A stretch of DNA of 64,000 nucleotides, from NCBI RefSeq assembly GCF_008329535.1, contig NZ_NPKR01000003.1:558001-622000 (forward strand), given 5' to 3'. Shown here in pieces: positions 39,499 through 49,834 of the stretch; within the stretch, counting starts at the first letter, position 1, and each line of letters begins with the position of its first letter. The notes under the pieces are model-generated. The model had not been told where the DNA came from, made no database searches, and saw nothing but the letters and a program-made list of their open reading frames with translations. Origin of the DNA: Mycolicibacterium sp. P1-18. Its GTDB lineage: Bacteria; Actinomycetota; Actinomycetes; Mycobacteriales; Mycobacteriaceae. The translations under genes were made by a program, and so were the position numbers.

Positions 39499-39639
39499 GC
39501 GACCAACCGTGGAATCGCTCCATCGCTCAACGGACCACCGACGTCGAAGGTTCCACCGCCACCGTTGCCAGGCAACCTGGGTAGGGTCATCTGCAGGGCA
39601 ACCTCGGACTTCGCCCTCACCGGCAGCAAGGAGCCCGCC

Positions 39640-41681
<2,042 letters not shown>

Positions 41682-41695
<14 letters not shown>

Positions 41696-42332
41696 CCGGC
41701 AGGCCGAGGATGGCCCGTGCCGCGGTGACGGCGGGCTCGACGATGCCCTGCACGTCCTGGCCGTCCTCGACGAGCAGTGCCGTCAGCTCCCGGAGCCCTC
41801 CGAGCAGGATGAGTGCGAGCGGTCGGGAGATGGGCGCCAGCCCGGCCCTGGCGAATCCCGGGCTGTGGCTGATCGCGACGAGCATGTCCGTGAGGTGTTG
41901 CATCGCAACGCGATTCAGCGGCCGCGCCAGGTCGCCGAGCGCGGGGGCCTCGCGGATCCAGCTCAGCGTGATGGCGGGCCGGGATTCGATGTGCCCGACG
42001 TACGCGGCGACGGCGGCGGCGATCTGCTCCTCGGGCGTGGCGTCGCCGTCGACGGCCGCGGTGATCCCGGCGATCAGGTCGTCGTTGTTGGCGGCCAACA
42101 ACTCGACGAAGCACTCCTCCTTGCTGGCGAACTCGTCGTAGAAGGTGCGCTTGGAGGTCTTGGCGCCCCGCACGACGTCGGCCACGGTGGTCGCGCGGTA
42201 GCCGCGTTCGGCGATCGACTCGGCGAGACCGTCGAGCAGCCGGCGGCGGAAGGCGGTCGAACCGGTCGACGAGGTGTCGTCCACCCTGGTTGCCGCGACG
42301 CTCACCTGCGACTCACCTCCGACCTTGCGCAT
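41682..42332 (-). CDS. TetR-family regulator divergent from cyp138 (Rv0135c-like)
   Basis: 216 aa from ATG 42332; GTG nine codons later is possible. HTH ATTVADVVRGAKTSKRTFYDEFASKEECF near 47-75. By position it matches M. tuberculosis Rv0135c beside cyp138. The intergenic region has two CGGTACCG-type palindromes, likely its operators. Overlaps the convergent TetR gene by 14 nt. Confidence 0.92.
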
Positions 42333-42345
42333 GTTCGGTACTAGG

Positions 42346-42386
42346 CGGTACCGTACTACATCAACGCCGGTACGGCGCGGTACCGC
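42346..42386. promoter_or_regulatory. Paired palindromes between tetR and cyp138
   Basis: CGGTACCG (42346-42353) and GCGGTACCGC (42377-42386) have centres 32 bp apart, about three helical turns. Extra CGGTAC half-sites occur near 42335 and 42368. They lie between the divergent starts and probably bind the adjacent TetR protein. Confidence 0.65.
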
Positions 42387-42405
42387 ACCAGGTTGGGAGC
42401 CCTCA

Positions 42406-43758
42406 ATGAGCGAGACCACCATCGAAGCCACGCCCGCCGTCGAGGTCGCCCCGGAGATCAGGCTGCCGCCGAGCCCGCGGCTGCCGAAGTTCGCGCAAGC
42501 GCTCGGGTTCGTCGCGTCGCGGCGCCGGATGGTCGACGCCATGACCCGCCGGCACGGCGACGTGTTCACCCTCCGGGTCCCGGTGTTCGGCAACATGGTC
42601 ACCGTCGCCGATCCCCAGATCGCCAAACAGCTCTTCGCGGCCAACCCCGACGACGTCGGCAACATCCAGCCCAACCTGAGCCGCATCCTCGGTTCCGGCT
42701 CCGTCTTCGCCCTCGACGGCACCGAGCACAAGCGCCGTCGCAAGCTGCTGACCCCGCCGTTCCATGGCAAGAGCATCAAGAACTACGAGGTCATCTTCGA
42801 GGAGGAGACGCTGCGCGAGGCGGCGTCCTGGCTCGACGACCACGAGTTCGAGTCGCTGGAACCGATGATGAGGATCACGCTCAACGCCATCCTGCGCGCC
42901 GTCTTCGGCGCCGACGGCGAGCAGCTCGACGAACTCCGGCGCATCATCCCGCCGTGGGTGACGCTGGGATCGCGGCTGGCCGTGCTCCCCGCCCCGTCGC
43001 GCACCTACGGACGCCTCACGCCGTGGGGCCGGCTCGCCGCCTACCGCAGGCAGTACGACGCAGTGGTCGAGCGGCTGATCGACACGGTCAAGGCCGACCC
43101 TCACTTCGACACCCGCGACGACGTGCTGACCCTGCTGCTGCGCAGCACCTACGAGGACGGTTCGGCGATGTCGAGGCGCGACATCGGCGACGAGCTGCTG
43201 ACCCTGCTGGCCGCCGGGCACGAGACCACCGCGTCGACCCTGGCCTGGGTGCTGGAGCGGGTGACCAGGCACCCGCTGGTGCTCGACGAGTTGGTCGCCG
43301 AGGCGGGCACCGACGGCAACGAGTACCGCCAGGCGGCGATCCTGGAGACGCAGCGGGCACGCACGATCATCGACTTCTCCGGGCGGCACGTGTACTCGCC
43401 GACGTTCCAGCTCGGCGAGTGGGTGATCCCGCGGGGATACTCGATCTTCGTCGCGATCCAGCACATCCACGACCGCACCGAGGACTTCGCCTCACCGGAG
43501 CGGTTCGACCCGCAGCGCTTCATGGGCAAGCGACCGTCGACGTTTGCGTTCCTGCCCTACGGCGGCGGCACCCGGCGGTGTGTGGGTGCGGCGTTCGCCA
43601 ACGTCGAGATGGACGTCGTGCTGCGAACGATATTGCGCCACTTCGAGATCGACACGACCACCGCGCCGGACGAGAAGATCCACTCCCGCGGCGTCGCCTA
43701 CACGCCCAAGGCGGGTGGCCGCGTCGTCATGCGACGACGGACCACCCCCCTCGGGTAA
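42406..43758 (+). CDS. cyp138: Cytochrome P450 CYP138
   Basis: 450 aa from ATG 42406. Heme-binding loop FLPYGGGTRRCVGAAF with axial Cys392; I-helix AAGHETTAST for oxygen activation. Long shared stretches with my memory of M. tuberculosis CYP138 (Rv0136), such as NIQPNLSRI and TPPFHGKSIKNYE, and the same neighbours (TetR, msrA). Substrate unknown; the ferredoxin and reductase partners are elsewhere. Confidence 0.92.
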   Translation: MSETTIEATPAVEVAPEIRLPPSPRLPKFAQALGFVASRRRMVDAMTRRHGDVFTLRVPVFGNMVTVADPQIAKQLFAANPDDVGNIQPNLSRILGSGSVFALDGTEHKRRRKLLTPPFHGKSIKNYEVIFEEETLREAASWLDDHEFESLEPMMRITLNAILRAVFGADGEQLDELRRIIPPWVTLGSRLAVLPAPSRTYGRLTPWGRLAAYRRQYDAVVERLIDTVKADPHFDTRDDVLTLLLRSTYEDGSAMSRRDIGDELLTLLAAGHETTASTLAWVLERVTRHPLVLDELVAEAGTDGNEYRQAAILETQRARTIIDFSGRHVYSPTFQLGEWVIPRGYSIFVAIQHIHDRTEDFASPERFDPQRFMGKRPSTFAFLPYGGGTRRCVGAAFANVEMDVVLRTILRHFEIDTTTAPDEKIHSRGVAYTPKAGGRVVMRRRTTPLG

Positions 43759-43780
43759 CCGCATCCCGGCGAGCAGTCGC

Positions 43781-43815
43781 AAAAGGCCCTGAATCGCTAG
43801 GATTCAGGGCCCTTT
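43781..43815. terminator. Bidirectional intrinsic terminator
   Basis: GGCCCTGAATC (43785-43795), loop gctag, GATTCAGGGCC (43801-43811), flanked by AAAA on the left and cTTT on the right. An 11-bp perfect stem between the convergent cyp138 and msrA genes, usable in both directions. Confidence 0.85.
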
Positions 43816-43838
43816 GTGTCTTGTCGTGGGAAAGGGAG

Positions 43839-44351
43839 CTACTGCGACGCGGTCTCGCGCTTCGGCAGCTTCCAGCCGGCGCGCGGGAAGTGGCACGTGT
43901 AGCCGTTGGGGAACTTCTCCAGGTAGTCCTGGTGCTCCGGCTCGGCCTGCCAGAACTCGACCGCGGGCGTGACCTCGGTGACGACCTTGCCGGGCCACAG
44001 ACCGGAAGCCTCCACGTCGGCGATCGTGTCCAGGGCCACGGCCTTCTGCTCGTCGTCGGCGTAGAAGATCGCCGACCGGTAGCTGCTGCCGACGTCGTTG
44101 CCCTGGCGGTCCTTCGTGGTCGGATCGTGGATCTGGAAGAAGAACTCGAGCAGCGCGCGGTAGTCCGTCTGGCTCGGGTCGTATTCGATCTCGATGGCCT
44201 CGGCGTGGCCGGGATGCTTGCGGTAGGTGGGGTGGTCGTTCTGTCCGCCGGTGTAGCCGACGCGCGTCGCCACGACGCCGGGTTGCTTGCGGATCAGATC
44301 CTGCATGCCCCAGAAGCAGCCGCCTGCGAGGATTGCCTTCTTGGTCGTCAT
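43839..44351 (-). CDS. msrA: Peptide methionine-(S)-sulfoxide reductase
   Basis: 170 aa. Catalytic Cys12 in [11 protein letters not shown], then [15 protein letters not shown] and [12 protein letters not shown], all canonical. Reduces methionine-S-sulfoxide in proteins using thioredoxin or a thiol system. Corresponds to Rv0137c by position. Overlaps msrB by 4 nt, so both stereo-specific repair enzymes are made together. Confidence 0.96.
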   Translation of the reverse strand: MTTKKAILAGGCFWGMQDLIRKQPGVVATRVGYTGGQNDHPTYRKHPGHAEAIEIEYDPSQTDYRALLEFFFQIHDPTTKDRQGNDVGSSYRSAIFYADDEQKAVALDTIADVEASGLWPGKVVTEVTPAVEFWQAEPEHQDYLEKFPNGYTCHFPRAGWKLPKRETASQ

Positions 44352-44818
44352 GCCTTCGTCTCCTTGGTGAAGAGTGACTCGTAGTCGCCGTAGCCCTCGG
44401 CCTCGAGGTCGTCGAGATGGATGAATCTCAGCGAAGCGGAGTTGATGCAGTAGCGCAACCCTCCGGCTTCGCGCGGGCCGTCCTTGAACAGGTGCCCGAG
44501 GTGACTGTCGCCGTGGGCCGAGCGGACCTCGGTGCGCACCATGAGGTGGCTGAAGTCGCGCTTCTCGAGGACGTTGGCGGTGTCGATCGGCTTGGTGAAG
44601 CTCGGCCAGCCAGACCCGCTCTCGAACTTGTCGGTCGAGGCGAACAGCGGCTCACCGGACACCACGTCGACGTAGATGCCGGGTTCGTGGTTGTCCCAGT
44701 ACTCACCGGTGAAGGGTCGCTCGGTGCCGTTCTTCTGCGTCACCTGGTACTGCTCGGGTGACAGGGCGTTCACCGCCGCGGGGTTCTTGTCGTAGGTCTT
44801 CGGATTCGAAGCCGTCAC
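44348..44818 (-). CDS. msrB: Peptide methionine-(R)-sulfoxide reductase
   Basis: 156 aa. Catalytic Cys124 in [18 protein letters not shown] (68-74) and HLGH (106-109) are the usual active-site segments. The zinc-binding CxxC pairs found in many MsrB proteins are missing (WDNHEPGIY instead), so it is the zinc-free type. Starts the msrB-msrA operon; in M. tuberculosis msrB is elsewhere (Rv2674). Confidence 0.95.
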   Translation of the reverse strand: MTASNPKTYDKNPAAVNALSPEQYQVTQKNGTERPFTGEYWDNHEPGIYVDVVSGEPLFASTDKFESGSGWPSFTKPIDTANVLEKRDFSHLMVRTEVRSAHGDSHLGHLFKDGPREAGGLRYCINSASLRFIHLDDLEAEGYGDYESLFTKETKA

Positions 44819-44884
44819 TGATCCTCCTTGGGTCGCACTTCTATAACCCCTCGGAGCGCCCGGAAGTTCCTCGACAAAGTGCAG

Positions 44885-44898
44885 TAGAACGTGTTCTA
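44885..44898 (+). promoter_or_regulatory. Perfect KstR-type operator
   Basis: TAGAAC-gt-GTTCTA is a perfect inverted repeat matching the KstR cholesterol-regulon motif TnnAACnnGTTnnA, here in its fullest form. It ends 9 nt before GTG 44908 and lies 67 bp from the divergent msrB start. KstR itself is not in the window. Confidence 0.7.
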
Positions 44899-44907
44899 GT
44901 TCTGGGT

Positions 44908-45414
44908 GTGACGGGTACCACCTTCAGCCGCGGCGAGCTCGTCGAGGCCTTCGCCGGATTCGAAGCCACGGTCGCAGCGGCCGCCGAGACCAGGAACTGG
45001 GATCCATGGGTTGACCAGTACACCGACGACGTCACCTACGTCGAGCACGCCGCGGGCACGATGCGCGGCCGCGAGCAGGTGCGGCCCTGGATCTGGAACA
45101 CCATGGAGAACTTCCCCGGTAGCTACATGACGTCGTTTCCGTCGCTGTGGACGGTCTACGACGAAGCGACGAGCCGGGTGCTGTGCGAGCTCGACAACCC
45201 GATGCGCGATCCGGGCGACGGCACCGTCATCAGCGCCACCAACATCTCGATCGTCACCTACGCCGGCGACGGGAAGTGGTGCCGGCAGGAAGACGTCTAC
45301 AACCCGCTGCGCTTCGTGGCCGCCACCGTGAAGTGGTGCCGCAAGGCCGAGGAGCTGGGCACGCTGCCCGACGAGGCGGCGGCGTGGATGACGACGTACG
45401 GCAGCCGCTCGTGA
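44908..45414 (+). CDS. SnoaL/NTF2-like protein (Rv0138-like)
   Basis: 168 aa, GTG start 10 nt after the KstR-like box. A cone-shaped alpha+beta SnoaL fold is suggested by [20 protein letters not shown] and [12 protein letters not shown], with [17 protein letters not shown] strands. Could be a steroid isomerase- or hydratase-type enzyme or a binding protein. Overlaps the next gene by 4 nt (GTGA), as Rv0138-Rv0139 are adjacent in M. tuberculosis. Confidence 0.85.
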   Translation: MTGTTFSRGELVEAFAGFEATVAAAAETRNWDPWVDQYTDDVTYVEHAAGTMRGREQVRPWIWNTMENFPGSYMTSFPSLWTVYDEATSRVLCELDNPMRDPGDGTVISATNISIVTYAGDGKWCRQEDVYNPLRFVAATVKWCRKAEELGTLPDEAAAWMTTYGSRS

Positions 45415-46439
45415 CCGCGCTCGTCATCGGCGCCAACGGCTACCTCGGTTCGCACGTCACCCGGCAGCTCGTCGGCGACGGGCAGGAGGTCCGCGTCATG
45501 GTGCGCGACGGCGCCAACACGATCGGCATCGACGACCTCGACGTCACGCGCATCGTCGGCGACATCTGGGACGACGCCGCCCTGCACGAGGCCATGGTCG
45601 GCTGTGACGTCGTCTACTACTGCGTGGTCGACACCCGCGGATGGCTGCGGGATCCGGCGCCGCTGTTCCGCACCAACGTCGACGGCACCCGCAACGTGCT
45701 GGAGGTGGCGTGCCGGCCGGACGTGGCCGCGAACCTGCGGCGCTTCGTCTTCACCAGCAGCTACGCGACGGTGGACCGCAGGCGCGGCCGCGTCGCCACC
45801 GAGGACGACGTGATGTCCGACGAACGGCTCCGCGCGGTGACCCCGTACGTGCGGTCACGGGTGCAGGCCGAGAACCTCGTCATGGAGTACGTCCGCGACC
45901 GCGGCCTGCCCGCCGTCGCCATGTGCGTGTCCACCACCTACGGTGCCGGCGACTGGGGCCGCACCCCGCACGGCGCCATCATCGCGGGCGCCGCGTTCGG
46001 CAAGCTGCCCTTCGTGTTGGGCGGCGTCGAATTGGAGGCCGTCGGAGTCGACGACGCCGCACGGGCTTTGATCCTGGCGTCGGAGAAGGGGCGCGTCGGG
46101 CAGCGCTACCTGATCTCGGAGAAGATGATCGGCAACGCCGAGGTGGTGCGCCTCGCCGCCGAGGCGGCCGGCGTGCCCGCACCCACCCGGTCGATCCCGC
46201 TGGCGCTGGCGTGGGCGATGGCGGTGCTGGGCAGCGCGAAGGCGCGGCTCACGGGCACCGACGAGAAACTGTCGGTCGACTCGCTGCGGCTGATGCGGGC
46301 CGAGGCACCCGTCGACTGCACCAAGGCCAAGCGCGAACTCGGTTGGCAGCCGCGGCCCGTCGAGGAGTCCATCCGCGAGGCCGCCCGCTTCTGGGTCGGT
46401 CTGCGGGAGGCCAAGCGGCGGAGCAAGCAGGCGGGTTGA
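45411..46439 (+). CDS. NAD(P)-dependent epimerase / 3beta-HSD-like protein (Rv0139-like)
   Basis: 342 aa, GTG start. Rossmann loop VIGANGYLGSH (5-15); extended SDR fold. The catalytic Tyr-x-x-x-Lys appears as YVRSR, so the Lys is replaced by Arg. The C-terminal GWQPRPVEESIREAARFW is typical of the family. Operon partner of the SnoaL-like gene. With a KstR-type site upstream, action on a sterol or related hydroxy/keto compound is a reasonable inference. Confidence 0.85.
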   Translation: MTALVIGANGYLGSHVTRQLVGDGQEVRVMVRDGANTIGIDDLDVTRIVGDIWDDAALHEAMVGCDVVYYCVVDTRGWLRDPAPLFRTNVDGTRNVLEVACRPDVAANLRRFVFTSSYATVDRRRGRVATEDDVMSDERLRAVTPYVRSRVQAENLVMEYVRDRGLPAVAMCVSTTYGAGDWGRTPHGAIIAGAAFGKLPFVLGGVELEAVGVDDAARALILASEKGRVGQRYLISEKMIGNAEVVRLAAEAAGVPAPTRSIPLALAWAMAVLGSAKARLTGTDEKLSVDSLRLMRAEAPVDCTKAKRELGWQPRPVEESIREAARFWVGLREAKRRSKQAG

Positions 46440-46449
46440 CCTCGCGCAG

Positions 46450-46800
46450 TCAGGCCTCCAGGCGTCGGCGAACGTCCGAGAGGCGTTGCCGCAGTTCGTC
46501 TTCGGTCAGAATGCCGCGGGCCAGCAGCGAATGAGCCAGAGAGACGAGCTGATTCTCCGGATACGGCAGGTCGGAGTACACCGTCGCCGACAGCGCGTCC
46601 TCCTCGTCGCGACGCTCCTTGAAGCTCGGCACCGGTGCCTCGCAGGCCGCGTGGTCCAGCGCGTCGCACAGGCCGTCGAGGCTGGTCTTCCACGGCGGCA
46701 CCGGGTTCTCGACGCCGTACTTGGCCGCCATCTTGGGCCAGACCTGGTCGCGGTCGACCATGGCGCGCACGACTCCGCCGTCCACGTCGGCCATCGTCAC
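46450..46800 (-). CDS. Small subunit or metallochaperone of thiocyanate hydrolase-type operon
   Basis: 116 aa from GTG 46800 (GTGA overlap with the previous gene); ATG 46794 also fits. N-terminal WPKMAAKYGVENPVPPWKTS resembles nitrile hydratase beta/accessory proteins; the C-terminus is helical (LLARGILTEDELRQRLSDVR). In the Thiobacillus enzyme a small P15K protein delivers cobalt; this could be its counterpart. The exact role is uncertain. Confidence 0.7.
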   Translation of the reverse strand: MTMADVDGGVVRAMVDRDQVWPKMAAKYGVENPVPPWKTSLDGLCDALDHAACEAPVPSFKERRDEEDALSATVYSDLPYPENQLVSLAHSLLARGILTEDELRQRLSDVRRRLEA

Positions 46801-47498
46801 TCCCCGACCGGGTGCATCGCGGCGCGGGTGGCGGTGACGACGTTGGTGGTCACCCCGGCCTTGGGCAGGGCGACGCCGATGAGACAGTCGCGGGTGATGA
46901 TCTCCACCAGCTGATCCTCGGACCAGCCGTCGGTGCCCGCCGGGCGCACGGGCATCACCATGAAGCGGTGCTTCTGGTTGGAGTCCTGCACCCGCACCTC
47001 GACGTCGTCGCCGAGGTGCAGCCCGAACTCGGAGAGCACCTGCCGCGGCCAACGCACCAGTCGCCGGCGGTAATTGGGCGTGCGGTACCACTCCGGCGAG
47101 TTGCCGAGGATCGGTCGCGGGTAGCAGGAACACAGGGCACACACGATCACGTGGTGCAGCGTCGGGGTGTCCGCCAGGATCTGGAAGGCGGTGAAGTCAC
47201 TCGGCGTGCCGAAGCCCGTCGGCTCCAGCCAATCGACGCCGACCTCCTTGCTCGCCGCCATCGGCTCGGTGAGGGCGAGTCGCTCGAAGTCGGGGTCGAG
47301 CCAGGCGCGGGCTACCAACCGCGCCGCCGGCGTCGGACCGATCTGCTCGGCGAACTCGGTGAACAGCCGGTGTTCGGCGGCGGTGAAGATGCCCTTCTCG
47401 ATGCAGAGCTCGCGCAGCGCGATCTCGAGCACCTCGAAGTCGGTGATCTCGTCGACCATCGGCTTCACCGTGCGGTCGTGGTCGTGGTCGTGGGTCAT
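46797..47498 (-). CDS. scnC: Thiocyanate hydrolase gamma-type (nitrile hydratase alpha-like) subunit
   Basis: 233 aa from ATG 47498. The metal site VCALCSCY has Cys120, Cys123 and Cys125 in the claw setting of cobalt nitrile hydratases and thiocyanate hydrolase. The His-rich start (MTHDHDHD), CSCYPRPILG and SPEWYRTPNYRRRLVRWPRQ look like Thiobacillus thioparus SCNase gamma rather than true nitrile hydratase. It should hold Co(III) and hydrolyse thiocyanate to carbonyl sulfide and ammonia. Substrate is inferred. Confidence 0.82.
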   Translation of the reverse strand: MTHDHDHDRTVKPMVDEITDFEVLEIALRELCIEKGIFTAAEHRLFTEFAEQIGPTPAARLVARAWLDPDFERLALTEPMAASKEVGVDWLEPTGFGTPSDFTAFQILADTPTLHHVIVCALCSCYPRPILGNSPEWYRTPNYRRRLVRWPRQVLSEFGLHLGDDVEVRVQDSNQKHRFMVMPVRPAGTDGWSEDQLVEIITRDCLIGVALPKAGVTTNVVTATRAAMHPVGE

Positions 47499-47508
47499 GT
47501 CGGTCCGT

Positions 47509-48348
47509 TCAGTTGGCGGCGCGCAGCCAGCGTTCGGGGATCTCGGTGCGCAGGGTGTCGGTGGGCGGCCCGTTGAAGTCGTCCCAGAGTTCGGCCATCG
47601 TGAACTGGACGACGTAGAACCACTCCGGCTTGGCGTCGGGGATGTCCCACGTCTCGTCCTCGGCGGCCGGGCTCTCGTAGGCCACGGCGGCGATTTCGCC
47701 GGTCGCGCCGCGCACGTATTCCGGGGTGCGCGTGTAGAACAGCACGGGTAGCTCCCGCACCAGAACCTGGTCGCCCACCGCGAACTTCGGGGTACCGGCC
47801 TTGCCGGCGTACACCTGCGGATCGCCCTTGCCCTGCGCGTGCACGACGTGGGTGTTGCGCGTGACGCCGGCTCCGTCGCCCTCGAACTTCGGCTGCGCCC
47901 GCAGGGTCTTGCCGGCCAGCCCGCCGGCATACCGCTGCTGGACCTCGGCCATCCGTTCACTGAGCTCGGTGAGGCCGACGAGGTGCTTCTCGACGAGCAC
48001 GCGCGCCACCGACAGCAGCCACCGACCGTAGTAGGGGAAGCCGAGATAGACGGCACGCTGGACGTCGACGTTGCCGATGCGCCGGCGTTCCTCGGACAGC
48101 CAGATGCCGCGCCACGCAAGCACTTCGCACATGACGTAGGTCATGTGCTCCCAGTACTCGTAGTCCTTGTTCTCGTACTTCATCGGTGCGTCGGGCTCGC
48201 CGCCGACGTCGTGCACGGGCTTCATGTAGGCGACGAACCGGCCGTGGTCGAGCAGGTCCGGAGTCGGCGCGTCGGGCAGTTCGGGATAGGACGACTTGAG
48301 GCGTGCGACGAGGTCGAGTTGGGTGGCGCGTTCGGCCGCAGTGCTCAA
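47509..48348 (-). CDS. Fused beta-alpha subunit of thiocyanate hydrolase-type enzyme
   Basis: 279 aa from TTG 48348, which has GGGGGAA upstream; ATG 48417 (302 aa) is the alternative. The N-terminal half (VHDVGGEPDAPMKYENKDYE; CEVLAWRGIWLSEERRR; YYGRWLL) resembles SCNase beta. The C-terminal half (FAVGDQVLVRELPVLFYTRT, PEYVRGATGEI) is the SH3-like SCNase alpha part. In Thiobacillus these are separate chains. First gene of the operon, 10 nt before the gamma gene. Confidence 0.75.
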   Translation of the reverse strand: MSTAAERATQLDLVARLKSSYPELPDAPTPDLLDHGRFVAYMKPVHDVGGEPDAPMKYENKDYEYWEHMTYVMCEVLAWRGIWLSEERRRIGNVDVQRAVYLGFPYYGRWLLSVARVLVEKHLVGLTELSERMAEVQQRYAGGLAGKTLRAQPKFEGDGAGVTRNTHVVHAQGKGDPQVYAGKAGTPKFAVGDQVLVRELPVLFYTRTPEYVRGATGEIAAVAYESPAAEDETWDIPDAKPEWFYVVQFTMAELWDDFNGPPTDTLRTEIPERWLRAAN

Positions 48349-48540
48349 GGCAGTTCCCCCGTCGTGTCGAGGTGCCGGTGCCGTTGCCGCCGGCGCTTGC
48401 TGGTCGGAGGCTAGCATCGGTCCGCGTGCCGCTCGACCGGATTGGCGCCATCTGTCACGGCTTTGCCCACCGGTCGTCGGTCAGCCGTCGAGACCCCGCC
48501 GTGGTCGCCCGGTCGCGGCGCCACGAGGCAGCATGGAGCA

Positions 48541-49239
48541 ATGACGATCACCTTCATCACCGGAGCCAACAAGGGCCTTGGCTACGAGACCGCCCGGCGG
48601 CTCGTCGAGCAGGGCCACACCGTGTTGCTCGGCGCCCGTGATCCGGAACTCGGCCGCACCGCGGCCGACGCGCTCGGTGCCCGGTTCGTCCAGGTCGACG
48701 TCACCGACGACGCCTCGGTGGCCGCGGCGGTCGAGGACGTCGAGCAGCACGAGGGAGTGGTGGACGTGCTGATCAACAACGCCGGCATCGCCGGTGCCTA
48801 CGCCGACGCCGCCGATCTGACGGCCCAGGACTTTCACACCGTGTTCGACGTCAACGTGCTCGGCGTGGTCCGGACGACCACTGCCTTCCTGCCCCTGCTG
48901 CGACGCTCGTCAGACCCGGTCATCGTCAACGTCGGCAGCGGAATGGGGTCACTGGAACTCACCCACGACCCGTCGCGTCCCGAGTCGTCGATGGTGGCTC
49001 CCGCGTACACCTCGTCCAAGGCGGCGCTGACCATGCTGACGACGCAGTATGCCAAGGCCTTCACCGACATTCGGGTCAACGTCGCCGACCCCGGCTACAC
49101 CGCGACCGACATCAACGCGAACTCCGGCCCGCAGACCGTCACCGAGGGCACCGACGCCGTCGTCGCGCTCGCCACGGAGGGGCCCGGTCACGGATCGGGG
49201 CGGTTCGTCGACCGTCACGGCGAGACCTCCTGGGGCTAG
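48541..49239 (+). CDS. Short-chain dehydrogenase/reductase
   Basis: 232 aa from ATG 48541. Cofactor loop TGANKGLG (7-14), NNAG near 77, catalytic YTSSK near 156-160. Probably NADP-linked carbonyl reductase of the SDR superfamily; substrate unknown. Divergent from the thiocyanate hydrolase operon across about 190 bp. Confidence 0.92.
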   Translation: MTITFITGANKGLGYETARRLVEQGHTVLLGARDPELGRTAADALGARFVQVDVTDDASVAAAVEDVEQHEGVVDVLINNAGIAGAYADAADLTAQDFHTVFDVNVLGVVRTTTAFLPLLRRSSDPVIVNVGSGMGSLELTHDPSRPESSMVAPAYTSSKAALTMLTTQYAKAFTDIRVNVADPGYTATDINANSGPQTVTEGTDAVVALATEGPGHGSGRFVDRHGETSWG

Positions 49240-49707
49240 TCACGCGTTGGTGGTCCGCGCACCGAGCACCGGTTGACGACGGTGACCGCCGTCGAACCCC
49301 GGCGCCCAGGGCCACCGGCCCCGGCCGTCGGCCCACACCAGCTGGATGGCGCGGACGTCGTAGCCGTCGATCGCGACGGCGATGCCCATGTGCGCGTCGG
49401 GATGCTCGACGTCGACCACTTCCAGCCGGGTGTTCGCCGGCAACGTCAGCTGGTCGCCGGGCACCGGTCGTAGGCCGGCAGTCATGCGCTTGGCGAACGT
49501 GTTCAGCAGCCAGCCGGCCTGTTTGGTGGGCAGACCGGTGACCAGGAGCTCCGGGAAGCCGCGATCGTGCAGCCCGATCGTGTAGGAGAACGGTCTCCGG
49601 TCGCTCTCGACGTGCTGCACGGCCCAGCCGTGCGCCACGATCGTGTCGCGAATCAGGGCGAGGTAGTCGTCGAAGGTCTTGTCGGGGTGGTCGCATTGCC
49701 AGCACAT
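49240..49707 (-). CDS. DUF4262 protein
   Basis: 155 aa from ATG 49707 (MCWQCDHP); the longer frame to 49815 has no family support. FSYTIGLHDRGFPELLVTGL is the DUF4262 hallmark. A CWQC pair at the N-terminus could bind metal. Function unknown. Directly abuts the convergent SDR gene. Confidence 0.82.
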   Translation of the reverse strand: MCWQCDHPDKTFDDYLALIRDTIVAHGWAVQHVESDRRPFSYTIGLHDRGFPELLVTGLPTKQAGWLLNTFAKRMTAGLRPVPGDQLTLPANTRLEVVDVEHPDAHMGIAVAIDGYDVRAIQLVWADGRGRWPWAPGFDGGHRRQPVLGARTTNA

Positions 49708-49793
49708 GGTGGTCTGCCCTTCTGTCGGTTCTTGCCGCGAGCGTGTCTCGCGGCACCGACAGCCGGTGTGCCAAAAGGGGTTGTGGCGCTGCG

Positions 49794-49820
49794 TCATCCA
49801 CAGGGACCACTTCATCCACA
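49794..49820. promoter_or_regulatory. Two DnaA-box-like 9-mers
   Basis: TCATCCACA occurs at 49794-49802 and 49812-49820, one base from the DnaA box TTATCCACA, same orientation, 18 bp apart, in the space between the DUF4262 gene and the end of the helicase gene. Not an origin; possibly a titration site or chance. Confidence 0.25.
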
Positions 49821-49834
49821 GGCGCGTGGCGGGA

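Noticed and set aside
38578..39639. Upstream extension of the DUF2127 frame across the GGDEF gene
   Set aside because: The clear RBS and ATG at 39640 and the genuine GGDEF gene on the other strand explain the region.
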